This document shows, piece by piece, positions 8,541 through 15,736 of a stretch of 64,000 bases of DNA. Where the stretch lies: NCBI GenBank assembly GCA_964492715.1, contig CAZBLK010000005.1, positions 1 to 64,000 on the forward strand, read 5' to 3'. Positions within the stretch are counted from its first letter, which is position 1. Every line of letters starts with the position of its first letter. A model generated the notes under the pieces. The model worked only from the letters and a program-made list of their open reading frames with translations, made no database searches and was not told the DNA's origin. The position numbers were made by a program, and so were the translations under genes. Source of the DNA: CAZBLK01 sp964492715. Lineage in GTDB: Bacteria > Bacillota > Clostridia > Lachnospirales > WRBF01.

Positions 8541-8708
8541 TTAATCGAAGCAGTTTAGATACCGAATCAAGGCACGGCACAGCTTATTTGCATGGTTTAA
8601 TAGCGAACGGTTCGCATAATCATCTGCATATATCGCTATATGATTTACCATGCCAAGCGACAGGCTGTTTATTTCACCCAACAGCTTCCGTTTATGTTCA
8701 CTATCCAT
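8541..8708 (-). CDS. Small hypothetical protein
   Basis: A 55-residue helical, basic product (starts MDSEHKRKLLGEI). The ATG at 8708 is preceded by a GGCGGTGA site, so I prefer it to upstream alternatives in the same frame. No family is recognised. Confidence 0.4.
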   Translation of the reverse strand: MDSEHKRKLLGEINSLSLGMVNHIAIYADDYANRSLLNHANKLCRALIRYLNCFD

Positions 8709-8770
8709 AATCTCACCGCCAATCTGTAGGTTTTTGGTCTTAATGACCTCTACTTTATATAGGTGCATAA

Positions 8771-8820
8771 AAAAAGAAAACGGTTTTATATTTGTCAAAA
8801 TATTCTACCGTTTTCTTTTT
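8771..8820 (-). terminator. Terminator of the sigma operon
   Basis: AAAGAAAACGGT and ACCGTTTTCTTT arms about 25 bp apart, directly downstream of the minus-strand gene at 8830. Confidence 0.75.
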
Positions 8821-8829
8821 GTTTATAGG

Positions 8830-10335
8830 TTATTCTTCTGTAATATACTGCTTTAGCCGTTCGCCATAGGTGTTTTCAAACTCATATCCAACTTCGCCAA
8901 TGTCATTCACGCCCCATGTTGAGTACGGCACTTTTAGCTGATTGAGAATGTCTGACGCTTCCGAGGCTTCCGATTCATTTCCGTTGATATGGTACGAATT
9001 ATTTTCAGGGTTATGGCTCACGCTCATACTGCTAAATGTTACATATTCATATGCCGATATCTGATAAACAGACCTGTTACTATAACTTTCCCATGCAGTC
9101 ACAAAGTAGATTTTATCATCAAGCTTGCTAAGGTACGCTAATGAGAAGTTTCCAGAGTTTACTATTTCGTACTGTGAATCTCTTACCCTTCTAACACTTC
9201 CGTTTCTATAGTCATAAAGGCTAATTTTATGGGGTTGCTCATCTCCCTCACTGTACCATAAAGCCACCAGTTCGGGATTACCGTCACCTGTCATGTCAGC
9301 CATTTCAGCGTCAACAAAATCACCTTTCGGCTTTAACGTGTTTTGCACGTACTCATAGTATATCTTAGCATAATCCGAATCAGTAACAGGTTGAGCAGGT
9401 TGTACTGGTGTTTCCTCCGTAGCTTGCTCTTGTGTTTCACCCTCAACTTGATTTTCCACAACTCCCGTTACCGTAGCAACAGGTACAACAGGTTCTTTAT
9501 TGTTTTGCGTAAAAATCAGCACAGCCCCGACTGTCACCGCAGCAGCAACACCCACGCCGATTAACGCTTTTGTCAGCATAGACATAGAGGGTTTAACAAC
9601 AGCTCCCGCTGTTACTTGACTTCCGGCACTTCCCTTGACAGCTTCCAAGCACTTTACAGCCATTTCAGATACAATATGTTCTGGCATGACAACCTTTTCC
9701 AGTTCCTCATGCACAAGATAGGCAATAATAGGGAACGGAACGACAGCAGGGAATATGATACCTTTTCTACGCTTGTCTTCTATCTGCTTTTTCATTTCCT
9801 TACGACCATAATTCAGTCTGCTTTTGACCGTACCCGAGGAACAGCCCATAATTTCGGCAATTTCATCTACCTTTAGCTGATAGAAGTAGTACATAATAAC
9901 AGAATCTTTTTGCTCTTTCGGTAGGTTGTCTATAATCCGTTGCAAAGCTTCTTTTGTTTCAACAGTCTCCAAAGACGGCAACGGCACATTGCCCTCGTTA
10001 TCGTCCACAAAGTCCGTTTCTGTTTCTATATAATCGTCAATATTGACGTTTTTAACCTTATATTCGCTTTTGTCATAATAGCGATAGCACTTGAAAAGCA
10101 GAATCTTGTTCAGCCAACCCACAAAGGCTTTAGGCTCTTGCAGCTTGTTCAACGTTTTTATTACGTCTACAAAGACCTCTTGGGTTACGTCCTGTGCATC
10201 TTCATCAGTCCGTAGCATATACCTTGCCCGCCTGTAAAGATAGTCCGAACATTTATTGTATAGTTCACCGATAGCTTCCTTATCGCCGTTTTGAGCCTTG
10301 ACGACAATTTCGGCTATGTTATCCCATATTTCCAT
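8830..10335 (-). CDS. ECF sigma factor fused to a membrane anchor and outer domain
   Basis: A 501-residue protein. Residues about 10-190 are an ECF sigma factor: region 2 (AIGELYNKCSDYLYRRARYM, then DAQDVTQEVFVDV) and region 4 (PKEQKDSVIMYYFYQLKVDEIAEIMGCSSGTVKSR split over positions 140-175). Residues about 200-260 are a linker, residues 262-283 one membrane segment (ALIGVGVAAAVTVGAVLIF), then a Pro/Glu-rich spacer, and from about 325 an outer domain with a calcium-binding-like DMTGDGNPELVALWY motif. Normally the anti-sigma is a separate protein; here sigma and sensor are one chain. It is the last gene of an operon with the two Cys-rich genes upstream. Residue positions are approximate. Confidence 0.85.
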   Translation of the reverse strand: MEIWDNIAEIVVKAQNGDKEAIGELYNKCSDYLYRRARYMLRTDEDAQDVTQEVFVDVIKTLNKLQEPKAFVGWLNKILLFKCYRYYDKSEYKVKNVNIDDYIETETDFVDDNEGNVPLPSLETVETKEALQRIIDNLPKEQKDSVIMYYFYQLKVDEIAEIMGCSSGTVKSRLNYGRKEMKKQIEDKRRKGIIFPAVVPFPIIAYLVHEELEKVVMPEHIVSEMAVKCLEAVKGSAGSQVTAGAVVKPSMSMLTKALIGVGVAAAVTVGAVLIFTQNNKEPVVPVATVTGVVENQVEGETQEQATEETPVQPAQPVTDSDYAKIYYEYVQNTLKPKGDFVDAEMADMTGDGNPELVALWYSEGDEQPHKISLYDYRNGSVRRVRDSQYEIVNSGNFSLAYLSKLDDKIYFVTAWESYSNRSVYQISAYEYVTFSSMSVSHNPENNSYHINGNESEASEASDILNQLKVPYSTWGVNDIGEVGYEFENTYGERLKQYITEE

Positions 10336-10355
10336 ACGTTCGCCTCATTAACCAC

Positions 10356-10967
10356 TTAATTGTCATCTTTCCCTAAAGATTGATTACTGTTGTTGTTCAT
10401 GTCGATAAAATAATCTCTTAGGTCAGCATAGCACGTACATTCACAGTTTATGCGTTTTTTTATTTGGTTAGGAAAGTTTGTTTTTAGAAATTCCCAAACA
10501 CATTTTTCATTAAAAAGATGAATACGACTGAACCTATCTTTTCGACAAATTTCAGGTGTTTCGTCTTGTCCACAATCAGCTAAGTTTTGTTTATAGTCGT
10601 TAGAATGCCTTGCAAAACAAAACCCTACATTGCAATACAAGCAGTTATGTAACTCGGTATACAACTTTGATTTATTTATTTCTACATCGTACACGCTTAA
10701 GCCTCTATAGTCAAAGCCATTAGAAACGCCAGTAGAATTAAGGAAAACGCACTCTGATAAGCTATATATTCTATCTGATATACTATGTACACCACTATTT
10801 TCTAGTATAAGCTCAATCTTTTTGTTAAAGCGAGAAACGTATAAGGCTACATCTCCTGCACTAAAGAGATACCTTGGTTGAACTATGTGGTTTAGTATAA
10901 TGGCAAGTTCGCAAGATGTACATTTCAATCCATTTATACGTTCAGGTTTTACTCCATAAATAACCAT
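10356..10967 (-). CDS. Cys-rich hypothetical protein, paralogue of the next gene
   Basis: A 203-residue soluble protein starting at ATG 10967 after GGAGGG. It shares with the product at 10997 an N-terminal CxxCE motif (KCTSCELAIILNHIV) and a C-terminal pattern VWEFLKTN...INCECTCYADL. It has about ten further cysteines, including NCLYCNVGFC. Clustered CxxC pairs suggest zinc or iron-sulfur binding. Its stop lies 20 bp before the sigma-fusion start, so all three genes are likely one transcript. No family is recognised. Confidence 0.65.
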   Translation of the reverse strand: MVIYGVKPERINGLKCTSCELAIILNHIVQPRYLFSAGDVALYVSRFNKKIELILENSGVHSISDRIYSLSECVFLNSTGVSNGFDYRGLSVYDVEINKSKLYTELHNCLYCNVGFCFARHSNDYKQNLADCGQDETPEICRKDRFSRIHLFNEKCVWEFLKTNFPNQIKKRINCECTCYADLRDYFIDMNNNSNQSLGKDDN

Positions 10968-10996
10968 TTTATCCCTCCATATAAACATCGATTAGG

Positions 10997-11449
10997 TTAA
11001 ACTGATAATACAAATTCTTGGTATTTGGCAGCTTTTAACAGCAAATCTTGGAAACACGTACACTCTATAAGCCTTTCGTTGTCATTATGGTTACTCTGTA
11101 AAAACCCCCACACTTCATCTACATCACAAACCCATAATTTATATCTCGGAATACACCCATCCTGTTTAAGCAAGTGCTTTACTTCGCAACCACGAATACA
11201 AGATGGTGGAATATTTTTATAATATTGAGGAAGAGAATCTCTATATACAGGTTTTTTACCTAACTTAAAATAGTTGCCATATGGTACATGATATGCCGTA
11301 TTTATGTTCTCGAATATTTTAAGTGCCTCGTCAATTTCAAGGGTAACGTTATTATCTAAATACATAAGTATGCTTCTAAACTCGCATATTGAGCAAGTAG
11401 GGTTTCCGGTTATATCGCTAATGAATTCAAGATGTTCCATAAGTTGCAT
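10997..11449 (-). CDS. Cys-rich hypothetical protein, first gene of the sigma operon
   Basis: The 150-residue product starts at ATG 11449 after AGGAGGG. Visible motifs are PTCSICEFRSILMYL near residue 20 and EVWGFLQSN...IECTCFQDLL at the C terminus. Both are shared with the paralogue at 10356, which is longer in the middle. Seven cysteines suggest metal binding. Its gene is 29 bp upstream of the paralogue. No known family is recognised. Confidence 0.65.
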   Translation of the reverse strand: MQLMEHLEFISDITGNPTCSICEFRSILMYLDNNVTLEIDEALKIFENINTAYHVPYGNYFKLGKKPVYRDSLPQYYKNIPPSCIRGCEVKHLLKQDGCIPRYKLWVCDVDEVWGFLQSNHNDNERLIECTCFQDLLLKAAKYQEFVLSV

Positions 11450-12215
11450 TTAGTACACCCTCCTAATACAAACCAATTCCATATTAGCATTATACTTCTT
11501 TACGCACTGATAATCAAGCATATATTGCTAAAATTTTCTATATTTTCCCTTAATCTACGCCATTTCTTACGTTTCAGTCTAAATTCTTGCTATTCTCAAA
11601 AACCCCCAACCTATGTAATCTAAGCTCTTAAAGCCCTTAGTTAAAACTCCTAACTACAAAAATTTGCTCCACGTTACAGCTTACGCCCTCTCTTTTCGCT
11701 CTAAATCTTTCTCCACTTATCCAACCATTTTAAGCGAATTATTATGGAAAATGCCCCTTGCTCTATTTTGCAACCCATGTGGAAATAAGCTTCACCTTTG
11801 GCACACGCCGCACAAAAGCATTCTGACGGAAATTAACCACGTCCGCCCCCGATATTTGGCTTCACGTACATTTGCCAAGCTGGATTACAGGTCAATCTAA
11901 GTCTTACTCCCAGCCACTTATGCAAGATGATGATGACATAGAAGCTTTTTAAGTAACGTAAAGGACAGGCTAATCACCTGTCCTTTTTGTATTTGTACGT
12001 ATTGTTTACATTTCGGTTTAATATCGACGTTCTTTACGTCAACCGTCCGCAAAAGTGTGCTTGTGCGGTGTGAAATTGCAGTCCACGTAAAAAATCCACG
12101 TTTTTAAGCACGAAGCCCCTTTTTTCGCAAACCTATTTTAATACACTTCTGCGGTGTAACTTTTCCCTACGTCCGCTCATTAATACTAATTCAATAAACA
12201 TGGGAGCGATGAAAG
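11450..12215. other. Non-coding stretch, possible gene remnant and resolution site
   Basis: No convincing complete gene. A short frame ending at 11952 closes with the acidic C terminus PLMQDDDDIEAF and could be the tail of a lost gene. Between 12046 and 12160 the sequence has a CCGCA...TGCGG inverted pair and two copies of TGCGGTGT, placed directly upstream of the serine recombinase, as a res site would be. Both readings are inference. Confidence 0.4.
11960..11988 (+). terminator. Rho-independent terminator
   Basis: AAAGGACAGG / CCTGTCCTTT stem with T5; it follows the possible gene remnant ending at 11952. Confidence 0.75.
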
Positions 12216-12896
12216 ATGACATATGGCTATGCAAGGGTTTCAACCAAGGAGCAGAACACAGCACGGCAGACGGAGGCTTTCAAGCAGTTAGGTATCCCAG
12301 AGGATTGTATTTATATCGACCATGCAAGTGGTAAGGACTTTGACCGCCCACAATACCAGATTATGTTAAAGCACGCCTTGCGTAAAGGTGATTTACTTGT
12401 AATTCACTCATTGGACAGGCTTGGCAGAAATGCCGCAGATGTACGCAAGCATTGGGAGTATCTTACAGAGGTCAAGGAAGTTGATATTAAGGTTCTGAAT
12501 ATGCCGCTTTTAGATACTGCAAGGGACAAAGACCGTTTCGGTGATTTAATCTCACGCATTGTTCTTGAAGTCTTAGGTTTTCAAGCAGAAGAAGAACGCA
12601 ACAACATACGACAACGCCAAGCAGAGGGTATTGCCATAGCTAAGGCAAACGGTGTTAAGTTTGGCAAACAGTCCATGCAGCTACCCGATAACTTTCCCGA
12701 TATTTATATTCAATGGGTAGCGGGTTTAATTTCCTCCAAGGAAGCGATTAGCCTAACAGGGCTTCGTCAGACTACTTTCTATAAATTGGTTGATAAGTAT
12801 AGAAAGAGCCTTAGCCCCAAGCAGGTTGCAGAGATTGTCCGCAAGATGGACGAGATTGAGCCGTCAGGCATGAGAGAGGTATGGGATAGCTTTTAA
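12216..12896 (+). CDS. Serine recombinase (resolvase/invertase family)
   Basis: The 226-residue protein opens with TYGYARVSTKEQN, where the serine after ARV is the nucleophile position. It continues with the catalytic-domain motifs DRPQYQIML and LLVIHSLDRLGRNAADV, and ends with a DNA-binding helix-turn-helix region (SSKEAISLTGLRQTTFYKLV). This is the size of small resolvases that act on a res site or of DNA invertases. GGGAG is just upstream of the ATG. In the element it probably resolves multimers or cointegrates. Confidence 0.9.
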   Translation: MTYGYARVSTKEQNTARQTEAFKQLGIPEDCIYIDHASGKDFDRPQYQIMLKHALRKGDLLVIHSLDRLGRNAADVRKHWEYLTEVKEVDIKVLNMPLLDTARDKDRFGDLISRIVLEVLGFQAEEERNNIRQRQAEGIAIAKANGVKFGKQSMQLPDNFPDIYIQWVAGLISSKEAISLTGLRQTTFYKLVDKYRKSLSPKQVAEIVRKMDEIEPSGMREVWDSF

Positions 12897-13038
12897 CACG
12901 TCAAACATTTTCAACATTTTTATTCGATTTTTCAAAAAGTTTTGGACGTGAGTTTGACAATTAACCCCCAACGACCGCAGAATTTAAGCCGTTGCCCCCT
13001 CTGAAAAGGGCAATAAGCCTATTCGGAAGGATTTATTT

Positions 13039-13449
13039 ATGGACGAACAAAACACGCTAAACAGCGAATTTCTGAACGATTTAACCGACGAACAGCCCAG
13101 CTCTGACAGCACCGCCGCAGATGTACAAAGCTCTGATATTGCCGACGGCAACGGCGGCGATAACGAGGACGAATATGTAGAGAAGCCGTATTCACGCCTT
13201 GCCAAGTATGACAAGTACAAGTTTCTGCACGGTTTTCTTGAACAATCAGAGTTCAAAACACCCGATATTAAAACGCTCATTATGTACCTTTCATATCTGC
13301 TGTTCAATATTCAGCTACAAAAGCACACCAAAGATAAGGAGCTTGCTAAAAGTATAAAACTGATTGAGGGCAAGCTCAAAGAGTTGTATATTGCCACGTT
13401 TGATTACGGTTTATCCACGGAGGCGGAGGCGGAAAATGCAGCTATTTGA
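13039..13449 (+). CDS. Hypothetical protein with acidic N terminus
   Basis: A 136-residue protein. The first 45 residues are strongly acidic and low-complexity (DEQPSSD...NGGDNEDEYVE); the rest is helical and charged. AAGGA lies before the ATG. Its 3' end overlaps the DUF2958 gene by 14 bp, so the two are coupled. No family is recognised. Confidence 0.65.
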   Translation: MDEQNTLNSEFLNDLTDEQPSSDSTAADVQSSDIADGNGGDNEDEYVEKPYSRLAKYDKYKFLHGFLEQSEFKTPDIKTLIMYLSYLLFNIQLQKHTKDKELAKSIKLIEGKLKELYIATFDYGLSTEAEAENAAI

Positions 13450-13705
13450 TGATGTAATCCAAAAACAGCTTAACGTCCCCCATCTTTACAGTCAAGAGGG
13501 TAAAGGCGGTAAAGCTGTTGTATGCTGTAAGTTTTTTGACAGCTTAGGTAGTTGGACTTGGTATGTACTCGAAGCCGAAAAGCAAGAAGACGGCGATTAC
13601 CTATTTTTCGGTTTAGTAGACGGCTTCGAGCTTGAATTAGGGTATTTTACGCTTTCAGAGTTACTAAGCGTTAATGAGAAACACCAACGAATTGAGAGAG
13701 ATTAG
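13436..13705 (+). CDS. DUF2958 protein with in-frame amber stop
   Basis: The 89-residue product reads like the DUF2958 family common on conjugative elements and plasmids: KFFDSLGSWTWYVLEAE, then YLFFGLVDGFELELGYFTLS, then ELLSV and a terminal IERD. In the family this is normally followed by a residue pair of the form LHF or LYF and a P-rich tail. Here the frame continues after the TAG at 13703-13705 with YFNPIPLDELKRELRQRW to a TAA at 13760-13762. A single change in the third Leu-type codon (TTG to TAG) would explain this. The start at ATG 13436 overlaps the gene at 13039. Confidence 0.8.
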   Translation: MQLFDDVIQKQLNVPHLYSQEGKGGKAVVCCKFFDSLGSWTWYVLEAEKQEDGDYLFFGLVDGFELELGYFTLSELLSVNEKHQRIERD

Positions 13706-13825
13706 TATTTCAACCCTATACCCCTTGACGAGCTAAAGCGGGAATTAAGGCAAAGATGGTAAGCTGCTATGTCTGTCTTTCTATTTTGTGATTATAGTTT
13801 AACGATACTTTTGTTGTTTACCCTC

Positions 13826-13901
13826 TCAAGCCTCTTGTTCTGCCTTGCCCTTGTTCGATTGCCTGTGAGCATTCTCGTGCGTCTGTGGGGGCATTGGGCT
13901 T
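13826..13901. repeat. Right copy of the 80-bp intra-element duplication
   Basis: Direct, near-identical copy of 2341-2424. The following sequence to 14191 shows no gene but also holds two TATATAC-type motifs (about 14067 and 14124) and a CATGTCGGT that is also present after the left copy. Confidence 0.75.
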
Positions 13902-14191
13902 GGTGTGGTGCTTGGACTTCTAAACTTCGGCTTTGGCGGTGCTTTGGAACACTTGCAAACACCCACTTGTGCATATTTACCAAAACATCTACATCACGTC
14001 AAAAATATTTTCTCCTACGTTGTCAACTGAATTGGTGGTGTTCAAGTGGGTGTCAAAACAGCACAAGTATATACCTTTTCCGCTCATGTCGGTGGCAAAA
14101 ATCACATCTTTGGTACAAAGTATATACGGTCATAAGCAGGTGGAAAGTCAGACCATTGACTTTACTATTTATTTAACAGTGAGGTATTACC

Positions 14192-14398
14192 ATGAAAAAA
14201 ACTCAGAAAATGGAAACAATGACGTATTCAATCATCGAAACAGCCCAAATCTTAGGCATAGGCAAGACCCTGTGTTATGAACAAGCGAGAAGCGGGCAAA
14301 TACCCGCAAAAAAAATTGGGGAACGTTATGTAGTTCCAAAGGTACTCCTTGAACGCTTCCTATCACTCCCTGATAGTCCACAGTTTAACCAAAACTGA
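14192..14398 (+). CDS. xis: Excisionase (Xis-like, helix-turn-helix)
   Basis: The 68-residue basic protein has the compact winged-helix pattern of MerR-like excisionases: YSIIETAQILGIGKTLCYE, then ARSGQIPAKKIGERYVVPK, where the wing inserts into DNA. Excisionases bend the attachment DNA and steer the integrase toward excision. It lies 72 bp upstream of the integrase, separated by a small hairpin. Confidence 0.85.
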   Translation: MKKTQKMETMTYSIIETAQILGIGKTLCYEQARSGQIPAKKIGERYVVPKVLLERFLSLPDSPQFNQN

Positions 14399-14412
14399 TA
14401 ATCAAGACTTCC

Positions 14413-14445
14413 AAGGCTGATAATAATTCAGTTGTTATCAGCCTT
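14413..14445 (+). terminator. Hairpin between xis and int
   Basis: AAGGCTGATAA / TTATCAGCCTTT stem with a short T run. It could attenuate readthrough from xis into int. Confidence 0.65.
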
Positions 14446-14469
14446 TACACTAATCTAAGGAGCGATAGC

Positions 14470-15636
14470 ATGGAAAAGCGAAAACGAGGACACGGCGAAG
14501 GTTCTATTAGAAAAAGGTCTGACGGCACATGGGAAGCACGTATTTCTGTGGGCTATAACCCCGACGGAACGCTAAAGAGGCGTTCTCTGTACGGAAAGAC
14601 ACAGAGCGAGGTTAGAGAAAAGATGAGAGCCGCCCTTAATGATGTAAGCGACGGAGAATATATTGAGCCGTCTAAGATGACTGTTAGTATTTGGCTCGAT
14701 ACTTGGTTGACCGATTATAAAAAGCTCACAATTAAGCCTACCACTTATGTAAATTACTACTCAAGAATCAATCATCATATAAAGCCCGCCATAGGCAAGC
14801 ACAAGCTTCAAGACGTGCGGAACGATATGTTACAGCGAATGTTTAACTCTTTTTCCAAAAAGGAACTTGCCCCCGAGACGGTTAAGGGTATCTATAATAT
14901 AGTCAAAGCCGCATTTGCACAGGCTCACGATAATGGGCTTATACCTAAAAATGTGGCTAAAAAGATAACGCTTCCTAAAATCGAGAAAAAACGTGTTAGG
15001 GTTTTCACAGTTGACGAGCAAAAAAGGTTTATTGACGCAGCTAAGGCGACATATCAAGGGGAAGTCTTTATTCTCGACTTAGGTACAGGGTTGCGTATAG
15101 GCGAGATTTTAGCTCTCTCTTGGGCGGATATTGATTTTAATGAGGGTACTTTAAGTGTAAACCGAACGCTTAATATCACGAAGGATTACGACGACATAGA
15201 ATCCCAATGGCAAAAAACATTCGGTACACCGAAGACAGAATCAAGCATACGAAAAGTTCCTTTATTACCCAACTTACAGACTATGCTTAAAGCCATACGT
15301 TCTGAACAAGAAAGTCTAAAGGTCAGGTTGGAGGGAGGGTATGAGGACAACAACCTTGTATTTGCGACACGCTTGGGGCGACCGCTTGACCCACGGAATA
15401 TGCAACGCACCTTTGCTTCTATACTCAAAAAGGCAGAAATCGAGAAAGGTATACATATCCATTGTTTGAGACACAGCTTCGCCACACGTGGCTTAGAAAA
15501 CGGCATAGAGCTTAAAGTCATGCAGGAGCTATTAGGACATTCAAGCATTAACATGACCGCCGACCTCTACACGCACGTCCTCCCCGAAAAGAAGCAAGCC
15601 TCCATTATGAAATTAGTCGATACCATTGATATTTGA
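14470..15636 (+). CDS. int: Tyrosine recombinase, element integrase
   Basis: The 388-residue protein has an N-terminal basic arm-binding region (EKRKRGHGEGSIRKRSDGTW), a SAM-like core-binding domain about residues 75-160, and a catalytic domain with Arg in GTGLRIGEIL, His-x-x-Arg in HCLRHSFATRG, GHSSINMT and the nucleophile Tyr in DLYTHV. It catalyses insertion and excision at the 19-bp core. AAGGAG is just before the ATG. The gene points toward the right att site, as is common for site-specific integrases. Confidence 0.95.
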   Translation: MEKRKRGHGEGSIRKRSDGTWEARISVGYNPDGTLKRRSLYGKTQSEVREKMRAALNDVSDGEYIEPSKMTVSIWLDTWLTDYKKLTIKPTTYVNYYSRINHHIKPAIGKHKLQDVRNDMLQRMFNSFSKKELAPETVKGIYNIVKAAFAQAHDNGLIPKNVAKKITLPKIEKKRVRVFTVDEQKRFIDAAKATYQGEVFILDLGTGLRIGEILALSWADIDFNEGTLSVNRTLNITKDYDDIESQWQKTFGTPKTESSIRKVPLLPNLQTMLKAIRSEQESLKVRLEGGYEDNNLVFATRLGRPLDPRNMQRTFASILKKAEIEKGIHIHCLRHSFATRGLENGIELKVMQELLGHSSINMTADLYTHVLPEKKQASIMKLVDTIDI

Positions 15637-15654
15637 ATTATCGTTTTTAAGCTC

Positions 15655-15674
15655 ATTGGGGTATTATTGGGGTA
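15655..15674 (+). promoter_or_regulatory. Right arm-type integrase sites (putative)
   Basis: ATTGGGGTA occurs at 15655 and 15666, matching the left-end pair at 1336 and 1348, and again followed by TTTCCG. It lies between the integrase stop and attR. Confidence 0.55.
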
Positions 15675-15686
15675 TTTCCGCAAAAC

Positions 15687-15714
15687 AGGGCTTCTGCCAA
15701 TCGGCAAAAGCCCT
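15687..15714. terminator. Bidirectional terminator between int and ychF
   Basis: AGGGCTT.TGCC / GGCA.AAGCCCT stem with T-rich tails in both directions. It now ends both the integrase and ychF transcripts. Confidence 0.75.
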
Positions 15715-15736
15715 ATTTTACGCCATTTGTGAGGTA

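Noticed and set aside
11664..11900. 78-residue frame upstream of the serine recombinase
   Set aside because: No ribosome binding site, unusual composition, and a more protein-like tail in another frame.
13769..14280. Overlapping open frames before xis
   Set aside because: No ribosome binding site and no family; they arise from the duplicated segment and its flanks.
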